Source: Candidatus Sungbacteria bacterium RIFCSPLOWO2_01_FULL_47_10
GTDB taxonomy: Bacteria; Patescibacteriota; Minisyncoccia; Sungbacterales; GWA2-42-14
Direction of reading: 5' to 3'
Length of the DNA: 13,005 bases
NCBI GenBank assembly: GCA_001820675.1
Contig: MHQO01000002.1
Span: forward strand, 5,605-18,609
The translations under genes and the position numbers were made by a program. The notes below the pieces were generated by a model. It was not told where the DNA came from and searched no databases. It saw only the letters and a program-made list of their open reading frames with translations. Positions within the stretch are counted from its first letter, which is position 1, and each line of letters begins with the position of its first letter. Below, piece by piece: positions 5,027 through 12,668 of the stretch.

Positions 5027-6523
5027 TTACCGATAATCCCGAAGCGAAACGAGCGAGGCCAGTCGCTCTTTCGCCTCATCGGGAATCCGGCTCCGCCAAT
5101 CTCCGGCAATTCGCGCATTTTCATCACGAAGCGCCGAATAAAATCCTGATGCCCTGAAAAGATATGTTTCTTTTTCGTCTTTATTCGGTATCTTCCCGGA
5201 CGCCCGGAACTCGAGATTGACCGTATCGCCCGGAATCGTCTGAACATATTCGCCCTTCCGTGTTTTTGACAACACGCCCACGACATCACGATCTAACCTG
5301 TTGTGGTGCGCACGCTCGAGTTGAAGTTTTTCTTCCGTAAAAGCGCGAGAGGACTTCTTGAGGTCCCGTTCCTGAATCACACCGAGAAATCCCAGCGCGT
5401 GTTTTTTTGATGAACGGATGCGAACCCGCATCTCGCCGTTCTCCATGATTGCCTGCATAGGAAATTCGATAACTTCTGTATTCATTTTCCATGAACGGAC
5501 ATCGGCAACCGCAACCCTCTCATATTCACCCGATGCATCTCGATATTCAACCACAAGGCAACAGCCGCCCTGTGTCCCAAAGACCATTGGTGTTAAGATA
5601 AGCGCGGAACCGTTAAAACCGAGTTTCTCAAAAAACCACACCCCAAAAACCGCAGTAGCCACCGCAGCCATCTTGACGAACATTTTCGACTTCACAAGAG
5701 GATAAGACGAAACCGACCGTTCCTCTTGCCAATCCCGCTCCATTCCCAACACCCAATCGCGGTACCACGACTTCATGACAAGATGGGGAATTTCCCCATG
5801 CTTCAAACCCCGAAATATCATTTCGATCTCCTGACCGGAATTTAAAAACGAGGCGTCATCAGTTTTGGAGGAATCCCTCCACGAAGCGCCTTTTTTTGAA
5901 AACTTTTCCGTCACGTCCTGCCCCGAAGAAGTTGTGACCGATGCGGGCAAAATCACGTTCTTTTCAAAAACAGATTTTTCAACCACATAGTATTTTTTAA
6001 ACTCGGAATCAACAACCACTTCCGAATTTTCCGGATGAATGACCCGAAGAAGTTCGAGCCACGAAAAATAACTTTCTTCCGGCTCAATTTCCTGAATCTG
6101 AAACCTTAATTTCCCGCCATGAGGGCGGATCGGCGCGTTAATTTTATATAAATCGGGATAAATTCTCCCGTCTTCATAGAGGGAACGCGCGATCCGATAT
6201 ACCGGATAATAACTTTTTGGTTTTCCGAAAAGGATGTCGTTTTCGATAATAAATTTCTTTCCGTCCGAATATGCCAGAAACGGAGTCGAGCTTCCGCCCG
6301 GCACATCCGCCAGCGCGTGATCCGCGCCGAACAAGTCTCCCGAATCGGGATTTTTTGCCTGATGCTTCTTTCCCTTAATGAGGTTGGAAACGTTCACAAA
6401 CGCCCACCCGACCGCGACAAGCAAAATTAAAAGGAACACTTTGGAAAGAAACGAGAAAAAAGAAAAGATTTTTTTCATAATATAAGATTCTTTGCGGGAG
6501 AACGTATGGAGTTCCCCACGCAT
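5027..6523 (-). CDS. Membrane protein of unknown function, large extracytoplasmic region
   Basis: I do not recognise this 498-residue protein. A strong hydrophobic helix lies at about 20-43 (MKKIFSFFSFLSKVFLLILL lies within it and just before), and further hydrophobic stretches lie at about 282-316. The section between is polar, with YYPVYRIARSLYEDGRIYPD (105-124), DGKKFIIENDILFG and VVVDSEFKKYYVVEKSVFEK, and is probably outside the cytoplasm. The C-terminal part is rich in charged beta-like segments. Two starts are possible. ATG 6523 has TTGGGA-18-TAAAAT and a six-base gap before it, matching other leaderless starts, so I use it. ATG 6478 gives the more usual N-terminus MKKIFSFF. The gene is coupled to the following TPR gene, so the two products may form a complex. 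Confidence 0.75.
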   Translation of the reverse strand: MRGELHTFSRKESYIMKKIFSFFSFLSKVFLLILLVAVGWAFVNVSNLIKGKKHQAKNPDSGDLFGADHALADVPGGSSTPFLAYSDGKKFIIENDILFGKPKSYYPVYRIARSLYEDGRIYPDLYKINAPIRPHGGKLRFQIQEIEPEESYFSWLELLRVIHPENSEVVVDSEFKKYYVVEKSVFEKNVILPASVTTSSGQDVTEKFSKKGASWRDSSKTDDASFLNSGQEIEMIFRGLKHGEIPHLVMKSWYRDWVLGMERDWQEERSVSSYPLVKSKMFVKMAAVATAVFGVWFFEKLGFNGSALILTPMVFGTQGGCCLVVEYRDASGEYERVAVADVRSWKMNTEVIEFPMQAIMENGEMRVRIRSSKKHALGFLGVIQERDLKKSSRAFTEEKLQLERAHHNRLDRDVVGVLSKTRKGEYVQTIPGDTVNLEFRASGKIPNKDEKETYLFRASGFYSALRDENARIAGDWRSRIPDEAKERLASLVSLRDYR

Positions 6524-6529
6524 GAGAAC

Positions 6530-6559
6530 ATTTTATCCTTCACCGTCATCATATCCCAA
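6530..6559 (-). promoter_or_regulatory. Promoter of the 5027-6523 / 3936-5024 operon
   Basis: TTGGGA (6559-6554), an 18-base spacer and TAAAAT (6535-6530) are followed by GTTCTC and the ATG at 6523. If the true start codon is 6478, this promoter would instead give a leader of about 45 bases. Confidence 0.5.
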
Positions 6560-6582
6560 ATTCAATGCGAAGCAAGCGCCCT

Positions 6583-6591
6583 TTATCCACA
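6583..6591 (+). other. DnaA-box-like 9-mer (TTATCCACA) in the divergent intergenic region
   Basis: It exactly matches the canonical DnaA box and lies between the divergent starts at 6523 and 6656. The surrounding TTTATCCACAAA is a 12-base match to the minus strand at the other copy (610-618). Confidence 0.35.
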
Positions 6592-6619
6592 AAATAAGCC
6601 CGCACGTTTACTGCGCACC

Positions 6620-6649
6620 TTGCGCCACCATCGTTTTTTCGATTACACT
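6620..6649 (+). promoter_or_regulatory. Promoter of the glycan operon, leaderless
   Basis: TTGCGC (6620-6625), an 18-base spacer and TACACT (6644-6649) precede the ATG at 6656 by six bases (TGTGGT). This is the only visible promoter for the four plus-strand genes. Confidence 0.55.
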
Positions 6650-6655
6650 TGTGGT

Positions 6656-7525
6656 ATGAAAATACTCGTTATCGGGGGGTCGCGCTTTATTGGCCCCCGC
6701 CTCCTTGATATACTGATCAAAAACAAACACGATATCACCGTATTCAACAAGGGCTCCATCCGGACGCGTTATGAAAAAAAAGTTCGATTCGTTAAAGGAG
6801 ATCGGAGGAAAGAATTTCCGTTTCGGGAGCGGTTTGACGCCGTCATCGATACCTGCGCGTATCGCGGCGAAGACACGGCGGCGGCAATAAACCAAATTGA
6901 GTGTGATTTTTTCCTTCATATCGGAACGGTTGCGGTGTATCAAAAATCGGAAATTTTTCCGCTTACCGAACATTCTCCAATCGGCACATGGCCGCTCTGG
7001 GGTGAATACAACAAGGGCAAAATTGAATGCGAACACATCCTGAAAACGTCCGGTATTTCGTATGCGATCCTGCGGCCGGTATATATTCTCGGTCCGAAAA
7101 ACTACATTGACCGCGAACGATTCATTTACGCGAAACTCGCAAAAAAAGAAACGGTTGTTCTTCCCGGAAACGGACAGTCGCTCATTCAGTTTGTCCACGT
7201 AGACGATGTCGCGCGCTCGCTTGCCCTCATCGCGGAAAAAAAGGGGGAAGGAGCATATAACTGTGTGTCTGACGAAGCGGTCACACTGAAAGGACTGGTC
7301 GAGCTGATGGCAGAAATTTCGGGACAAAAAGCGCGCATAGCGTTTGACGCCGCAAAAGACGGAGTAGGATTTAACGAACGCGAATTTCCTTTTGCGAACG
7401 AAACCATGGTGTGCTCAAACGAAAAAATTAAAAAGGCGTTGAATATGCACTTTATGAATCTCAGGGAATGGCTGAAAATCGATTATGAAAATTATTACAA
7501 ATTTCAAGTTCTGAAATCAAAATGA
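6656..7525 (+). CDS. NAD(P)-dependent epimerase/dehydratase (extended SDR)
   Basis: The protein has 289 residues with a Rossmann fold. The nucleotide-binding loop is ILVIGGSRFIG (residues 3-13), a GGxxFIG form seen in atypical extended SDRs. The catalytic pair YxxxK is Y118 and K122 (EYNKGK), with T91 in HIGTVAVY as the likely third residue. RPVYILGPKNY and FVHVDDVARSLALI are typical of sugar-nucleotide epimerases. It probably remodels an NDP-sugar in the cytoplasm for the glycan made by this operon; the exact substrate cannot be read. The same frame is open back to 6506, but that stretch covers the promoter and encodes no SDR sequence, so ATG 6656 is the start. Its stop overlaps the next start by four bases (ATGA). 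Confidence 0.88.
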   Translation: MKILVIGGSRFIGPRLLDILIKNKHDITVFNKGSIRTRYEKKVRFVKGDRRKEFPFRERFDAVIDTCAYRGEDTAAAINQIECDFFLHIGTVAVYQKSEIFPLTEHSPIGTWPLWGEYNKGKIECEHILKTSGISYAILRPVYILGPKNYIDRERFIYAKLAKKETVVLPGNGQSLIQFVHVDDVARSLALIAEKKGEGAYNCVSDEAVTLKGLVELMAEISGQKARIAFDAAKDGVGFNEREFPFANETMVCSNEKIKKALNMHFMNLREWLKIDYENYYKFQVLKSK

Positions 7526-8271
7526 CAAAGTCCGTTCAAGACCAAAAAGATTCCACGGCCGTTATCCTTGCCGCGGGGCGAGGAACGCGCCTTCTTCCGC
7601 ATACGAAAGACACCCCGAAATGCCTTCTTGAGGTCGCGGGGTCGCCGATTCTCTTTCACCAGCTTTCTTCTCTCGAGAAAAGCGGAATTATGCGCATCAT
7701 TGTGGTTGTCGGTTTTTTTGCCGAAAAAGTCAAAGCGCTTACTTCTGCCGCATTTCCTCATCTTCCGGTAACATTTGTTCATAATCCAGTTTTTGAAACA
7801 ACGAACACCCTGTATTCCCTTGCGCTGGCCGCGGAAAAAATCACTTCTACAGGAAGCGTTTTTTTATTGAACGGGGATGTTGTTTTCATGCCGGAAATCA
7901 TACAAAACCTTTCCCGGCGAGATCCTGAAAAAAGTTTCTTGGTCATCAGCAAAAAAAAATGCGGAAACGAGGAGGTAAAAATACAAATTGCGGAAGACGG
8001 CTTAATCGTCTCCGTAAACAAAGCAATCGATCCTGCCATTGCGCGGGGGGAAGCGGTGGGAATCAATAAATTCTCGCCTGGTTTCTGGGGCGTATTCTCT
8101 GAAAAATTAAAAATATTGAAAGATGGTTTTGCAAACGAATATTTCGAGTACGCGCTTGAGCGATCCATATCCGCCAAAAATTCTATTCTGCCATATTATA
8201 TTCATCAAAACATCGCTATGGAAATCGATTTTCCTGATGACTTAAAGAACGCAAAAAAATTTCTCGTGTAA
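7522..8271 (+). CDS. Sugar-phosphate/phosphocholine-type nucleotidyltransferase (LicC/IPCT-like)
   Basis: The 249-residue enzyme begins with the NTP-transferase signature LAAGRGTRLLPHTKDTPKCL (16-35), with K33 as the expected phosphate-binding lysine. NTLYSL (95-100), LLNGD with metal-binding D119, GEAVGINKFS (176-185), NEYFEYAL and MEIDFPDDLKNA (D236 as second metal ligand) follow. The combination of NTLYSL, GExVGIxKFS and EIDxPxDL is what I associate with the COG1213/LicC/inositol-phosphate cytidylyltransferase group rather than with RmlA or GlmU. The likely product is a CDP-linked small molecule such as CDP-choline, CDP-glycerol or CDP-inositol. That would suit the glycerophosphotransferase-like domain encoded two genes downstream. 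Substrate and nucleotide are inferred. Confidence 0.85.
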   Translation: MTKSVQDQKDSTAVILAAGRGTRLLPHTKDTPKCLLEVAGSPILFHQLSSLEKSGIMRIIVVVGFFAEKVKALTSAAFPHLPVTFVHNPVFETTNTLYSLALAAEKITSTGSVFLLNGDVVFMPEIIQNLSRRDPEKSFLVISKKKCGNEEVKIQIAEDGLIVSVNKAIDPAIARGEAVGINKFSPGFWGVFSEKLKILKDGFANEYFEYALERSISAKNSILPYYIHQNIAMEIDFPDDLKNAKKFLV

Positions 8272-8280
8272 TAAAATAGT

Positions 8281-9138
8281 ATGCTTGAAAACCATACACT
8301 GCGCGAAAAATTGAAACAAGCGTGGAATAGACACTCGTCCGGCCATCTTGCAACGTGGTATCAAAATGGACACCTGCACCCGTTTTATAATCCGCAGTTT
8401 ATTTTGACACGCGAGATTATTTTGGAAAAGATCGCGGAAAAAAATCGGGGAATAAATTTCTATTTCGAAAAAAGAATACTTGACGCATCGCTCGGATTAT
8501 ATTGGAAACACATCTCATGGTTTCACGAACATTTCCCGCGCATGCATGATGTGTGTGCGGACCTGCATGAACTTGCCGGAACGCTTCGCTGGCAAAGACT
8601 AAAAAATAGAGAAATCAAAAAGATATCGTTGCTTGACGCAGGGTGCGGATCCGGCAATTATTACGAAAGCTTCCAAAAGTCGGGAATGCACCACCTTCTG
8701 GAATACACAGGCATCGACATCGCGGAAAAAAACATAAAAAATTGCAAACGCCTCTATCCCGATATCAATTTTTCCGTTGCTGATATCAGCGCGCTTCCGT
8801 TTCCGGACAACGCGTTTGATATAGTACTCGCATGCCAGATTTTCGAACACCTCCCGCCGGAACTCCTCGAATCCACGCTTTTTCATTCATACCGTGTAGC
8901 CAAAGAAGCTCTGATCATTAATTTTTTTTGTGAAAAAGATATTCCGGAACATGTGATACTGCCGAAGGACGACCTCTATTATTGGAACCGCTTAAGCAGA
9001 AAAAAAATTATGGAAACGCTTGCGTGTCCGTCCTCACACATAACGATTGTTGATAATTATTCCGGCAGACGCTGGACAAATCTCGTGTTTATGAAAAAAT
9101 ATCCTGTGTCGTACTCAACGTGGATTGTTAAAAAATAA
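8281..9138 (+). CDS. SAM-dependent class I methyltransferase
   Basis: The protein has 285 residues. The methyltransferase core starts at about residue 114: LLDAGCGSGN (117-126) is the SAM-binding loop, YTGIDIAEKNI places acidic D146 at the ribose, VADISALPFPDNAFDIV (166-182) holds the adenine-binding acidic residue D168, and ACQIFEHLPP follows. The first 110 residues are an uncharacterised His/Trp-rich extension (YWKHISWFHEHFPRMHDV). It probably methylates a sugar or glycan end group, judging only from the operon. The gap to the preceding gene is nine bases and no ribosome binding site is visible. Confidence 0.85.
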   Translation: MLENHTLREKLKQAWNRHSSGHLATWYQNGHLHPFYNPQFILTREIILEKIAEKNRGINFYFEKRILDASLGLYWKHISWFHEHFPRMHDVCADLHELAGTLRWQRLKNREIKKISLLDAGCGSGNYYESFQKSGMHHLLEYTGIDIAEKNIKNCKRLYPDINFSVADISALPFPDNAFDIVLACQIFEHLPPELLESTLFHSYRVAKEALIINFFCEKDIPEHVILPKDDLYYWNRLSRKKIMETLACPSSHITIVDNYSGRRWTNLVFMKKYPVSYSTWIVKK

Positions 9139-9145
9139 TGATGCC

Positions 9146-11587
9146 ATGAACTTGCATTCCGCATTTAAACTCATAACGCTCATTCAGGATCGAAATACAA
9201 GTTATAACGAACTTGTCGAGTTTTTATACGGAGAAACGCCTCCGCCAGATCATAATTTTCTCGCGCGAACCGACCTCTCGACTGTCGCGGAAACAATCAA
9301 ATCAAATTCTTACGACCATATCACGCAATTCGAAGAAAATCCCAACCCAAACGCAACAGTCGCGTTTATCATCCGTTTCCCGTTTCAATACTACATTTAT
9401 AAAAATATATATCGGCACTTGCCAAAATCGGAATTCATTATTGATTTCCCGTTTCTCCGCACAGATGCAGAAAAACCGTACGAGCTTCTTCAAAAAATGA
9501 CCGGGTTTTTAAAAAAGGAGGGTGTTTATTTTCGCACATTTCGGGATTATGAAGGAGCGGAAGAATTTTTTAAACCATACGAAACCCTCGTGACGTATTT
9601 CTGGATTCCCATTATGCGGCTCCCGTGCAACAAAGATAAGAAAAAAATCCGCGTCATGTACGGGCACGGGAAAGATTTATATAATTTTGGAGCATGGTCG
9701 CGCCATTTCGACTGTGCGCTCACATACGGTCCCTATAGCAGTGAACGCATTCGCCTTTTTACGGATGTAGAGGAAACAGGAAATGCCCGTTTCGACGATT
9801 GGTTCAAGAGAAATATTGATGCCGAAGAAGTTCAGAAAATAAAAAAACAACTTGACCACGATAAACAAACTGTTCTCTATCTGCCGACGCACGGAAATCT
9901 CTCTTCGCTCGAATGGGTTGCAGGAGAAATTCAGACCATAACGGAGAAATATAATCTCATCATAAAACCGCATCCGATCAATCTTCATTTCGATACGGAG
10001 AAACTCAAAAATTTTAAAAAAACCATAGGCAAAAAAACCGAACAAAAAATCCTTTGGGTGGATGATTTCTTTGATAACATAACGCTATTTTCCGTCTCTA
10101 ACGCGATACTGTCAGATAATAGCGGCTCTATTTTTGATGCCGTTCTTGCTGACAAACCGGTCGTTCTTATAGACCATCTTGCGAAAGATTTTTTTAAAAA
10201 TGAAAATTGGAAAATCGTCAGATTTTTACCAAACATGATGCTTATCCCGGGATCGTTTCCGGAAAGCATGGATCAAAAAATAAAAAAGGACCCAAAACTC
10301 ATGCCGGGTGAAATTATTAAGAAGCCCAAACAAGCGCTTTCCGCAATATCAAAAACTCTTCAGAATAAAAGACAATTTTCTGCGGCGGGAAGACGGATAC
10401 GCGCCATGCTTTTCTCTCACGCCGACGGAACTGCGGGTAAACGCGCCGCGGGAGCAATACGCAGTATGGAAAAAAGAACCAAATATGATTCATTTCTTCC
10501 TCTCGCCATGCGCGCAGAGGACGCATATCGGGAAACCCAACTTAAAGAATCTACATCATCCCTTCTTTCTCTGGCAGAGAACTACTATAATCCGTCCCCG
10601 TTTTGGAATGAAAAAAGGGGAGATGATGAAATAATTTTTAGCGTTATTATTCCGTGTTATAACGGGGCAAAAAAGATCAGGTGGTCGCTCGGGTCCATCG
10701 CGAATCAGACGGGCATTGATCTCAATAGAATAGAAATTATCGTCGTTGACGACGGCTCAAAGGACGACACAAAAACAGTGGTAAGGTCTTTTATCGATGA
10801 AAACAACAAAACAAAAATTCTCTATCTGCGGCTGAACGAAAATCGTGGGCCCGCGTTTGCGCGAAATATCGGAATCAAACATGCGCGGGGCACGTTCATC
10901 GCGTTTACCGATGACGACGCAATCGTTCCTGATAACTGGCTCGCAACATTCCGTGCCGCGTTTAAAAATAATCCCGAAATAGCGGGGGTCGGTGGATGGT
11001 ATTCAACCGAACAAAACGAATCACAGAGCCATTTTGACCGGTATATTTACTGGAGGAACCTGCCGAAAATTTTGCATACATATAAAACGATAGCGCCGGA
11101 ACTTATCGCGTGCGGCAATACTGCAAACGTCTGCTTCCGTAAGACCATCCTCGAAAAATCGGGGGGCTTTAACATATATTTTCCACATCCATCACACGAG
11201 GACGGAGAGCTGCAAATGCGCATTCAGAGGAAAAAATTTGCGCTCATGTCACACTCGCACATGGTAATCCATAACCGCGCGCACGGGCTATCTTCTTTTA
11301 TCCGTTATTCCATTGTCCGCGGCTGGGCGCGTTTTCTTACAGGAAAAATACATGAAGATTGGCCAATCCTCTATTATAAAATTTCATTCGTTAATACCGT
11401 TCATTTCTGGGGAGCAAACTTACGAAAAATAATTACGGAGACGGATCATACGATTCCGACGTCATTCACCGAAAAAATCATATTGTTTATTGCCGATTGT
11501 ATTTATCAAACCATCATACTTATCGGAAAATACTGGATCCCCCTTGAAATACTCGCTAAACGGAATCGCGAGCAAAAAAACGTTTAA
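9146..11587 (+). CDS. Fusion of TagB/TagF-like glycerophosphotransferase and GT2 glycosyltransferase
   Basis: The protein has 813 residues and two catalytic modules. Residues about 70-430 resemble the CDP-glycerol:glycerophosphotransferases of teichoic acid synthesis. MYGHGKD (H174) is the counterpart of the TWHG catalytic histidine, TVLYLPTHGN (242-251) and IIKPHPIN (H276) follow, and ILSDNSGSIFDAVLADKPVV matches the DYSSxxFDxxxxxKPxI substrate motif. Residues about 498-735 are a GT2 domain: FSVIIPCYNG, EIIVVDDGSKDDT, FTDDDA (588-593) as the DxD site, and HEDGEL (684-689) as the general-base region. A hydrophobic stretch near 776-803 may hold the enzyme at the membrane. The same frame could open at TTG 9125, but ATG 9146 follows the previous stop by seven bases and is preferred. 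It probably transfers both a sugar and a phospho-alditol to a surface glycan. Donors are inferred. Confidence 0.85.
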   Translation: MNLHSAFKLITLIQDRNTSYNELVEFLYGETPPPDHNFLARTDLSTVAETIKSNSYDHITQFEENPNPNATVAFIIRFPFQYYIYKNIYRHLPKSEFIIDFPFLRTDAEKPYELLQKMTGFLKKEGVYFRTFRDYEGAEEFFKPYETLVTYFWIPIMRLPCNKDKKKIRVMYGHGKDLYNFGAWSRHFDCALTYGPYSSERIRLFTDVEETGNARFDDWFKRNIDAEEVQKIKKQLDHDKQTVLYLPTHGNLSSLEWVAGEIQTITEKYNLIIKPHPINLHFDTEKLKNFKKTIGKKTEQKILWVDDFFDNITLFSVSNAILSDNSGSIFDAVLADKPVVLIDHLAKDFFKNENWKIVRFLPNMMLIPGSFPESMDQKIKKDPKLMPGEIIKKPKQALSAISKTLQNKRQFSAAGRRIRAMLFSHADGTAGKRAAGAIRSMEKRTKYDSFLPLAMRAEDAYRETQLKESTSSLLSLAENYYNPSPFWNEKRGDDEIIFSVIIPCYNGAKKIRWSLGSIANQTGIDLNRIEIIVVDDGSKDDTKTVVRSFIDENNKTKILYLRLNENRGPAFARNIGIKHARGTFIAFTDDDAIVPDNWLATFRAAFKNNPEIAGVGGWYSTEQNESQSHFDRYIYWRNLPKILHTYKTIAPELIACGNTANVCFRKTILEKSGGFNIYFPHPSHEDGELQMRIQRKKFALMSHSHMVIHNRAHGLSSFIRYSIVRGWARFLTGKIHEDWPILYYKISFVNTVHFWGANLRKIITETDHTIPTSFTEKIILFIADCIYQTIILIGKYWIPLEILAKRNREQKNV

Positions 11588-12668
11588 CCGCATCGACAAT
11601 TTTAATAATATCTTTTTTTGTTAAAGAATAATGCGTCGGCGCCATAAGCGATTCTTCGGCGATTTTTTCCGCAACGGGAAAATCGCCTTTTTGATACCCG
11701 AGCGATTGCAGAGCGGGCAGATACGGAAGCGGCACCGGATAATAATTTCCCGGCCTTATTCCCCGCTCACGCAAAAAACCATCCAACCCGTTCTTCTGCT
11801 TCGTCAAAATCGGAAACCGGTAACCGTTTATTTCGTACCGTGGATCGTCTTTCAAAAAACGAATATCCCCGACACCTCCCAACAACTCGCGATACATGCC
11901 GCAGTGTTCCCTCTGCCGCGCGATATACGACTCAAGATATGGAAACTTTTCTATAAGTATGGCTGCCTCAAACGGGTCAAGACGGCTTGAGACACCCACG
12001 ATAGTATTATTCGTATGAAGTTCTTTCCACGACGGCGCTCCGTACATTCTCATTCTGAAGATTGTATCGTAAAATCCGTCGCTGTCGGTCAAAACCGCGC
12101 CGCCGTTCCCATATCCTCCGAATAACTTCGTAAAATTGAAACTTAAGCACACAAGGTCACCGTACACACCGACCGGATTTCCCATGTACCGAGAACCAAC
12201 CGCATGCGCCGCATCAACAATAACCGCAAGTGAATGTTTTTTTGCCATCGAAAGAATCACATCCATATCGGCCATTCTGCCGTTCAAATGCACGGGAATG
12301 ATTGCTTTCGTTCGGAGAGTTATTACGGATTCGATTTTTGAAACATCGATGTTGAACGTATCGAGTTCAACATCAACGAAAACCGGTTTTGCGCCAACCC
12401 ACATAACGGCGCTTGCGGTCGAAAAAAAACTGACCGCGGGGACAACAACCTCATCTCCGGGCCCAATTCCAAGCGTCCTTAACGATAAGATCAATGCGTC
12501 CGTCCCCGACGCAACGGCGAACGCGCGCCGAACACCCGCATGTTTTGCAAGTTTTTTTTCAAAAAAATGCATAGGTTCGTACAGCGCCCGATTGTCCGCA
12601 TTGCCCTTTTTTAACACTATCCCCATGAGGGCACGCACGATTTTTAGTTTTAGAAAAAATTCACTCAT
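11556..12668 (-). CDS. DegT/DnrJ/EryC1/StrS-family PLP aminotransferase
   Basis: The 370-residue protein has the family pattern throughout. ASGTDALILSLRTLGIGPGD (53-72) binds the PLP phosphate, EVVVPAVSFFSTASAV follows, VDAAHAVGS (151-159) supplies the PLP-ring aspartate D152, and SFNFTKLFGGYGNGGAVLT (176-194) carries the Schiff-base lysine K181. SRLDPFEAAIL and GIRPGNYYPVPLPYLPA also fit. Members add an amino group to keto-sugars attached to NDP carriers, giving amino sugars for O-antigens or capsules. The start overlaps the stop of the upstream ligase gene (ATGAGTGA), so the two are co-translated. The 3' end overlaps the end of the plus-strand fusion gene by 32 bases. The donor sugar is not identifiable. 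Confidence 0.92.
   Translation of the reverse strand: MSEFFLKLKIVRALMGIVLKKGNADNRALYEPMHFFEKKLAKHAGVRRAFAVASGTDALILSLRTLGIGPGDEVVVPAVSFFSTASAVMWVGAKPVFVDVELDTFNIDVSKIESVITLRTKAIIPVHLNGRMADMDVILSMAKKHSLAVIVDAAHAVGSRYMGNPVGVYGDLVCLSFNFTKLFGGYGNGGAVLTDSDGFYDTIFRMRMYGAPSWKELHTNNTIVGVSSRLDPFEAAILIEKFPYLESYIARQREHCGMYRELLGGVGDIRFLKDDPRYEINGYRFPILTKQKNGLDGFLRERGIRPGNYYPVPLPYLPALQSLGYQKGDFPVAEKIAEESLMAPTHYSLTKKDIIKIVDAVKRFFARDSV

Noticed and set aside
6479..6655. Replication origin in the divergent gap containing a DnaA box
   Set aside because: There is only one box, no AT-rich unwinding stretch, and no dnaA, dnaN or gyrase genes nearby.
6608..7327. A long open frame antisense to the epimerase gene
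   Set aside because: The opposite strand encodes a clear SDR enzyme with motifs in order. The antisense translation has no recognisable domain and no promoter or spacing support.
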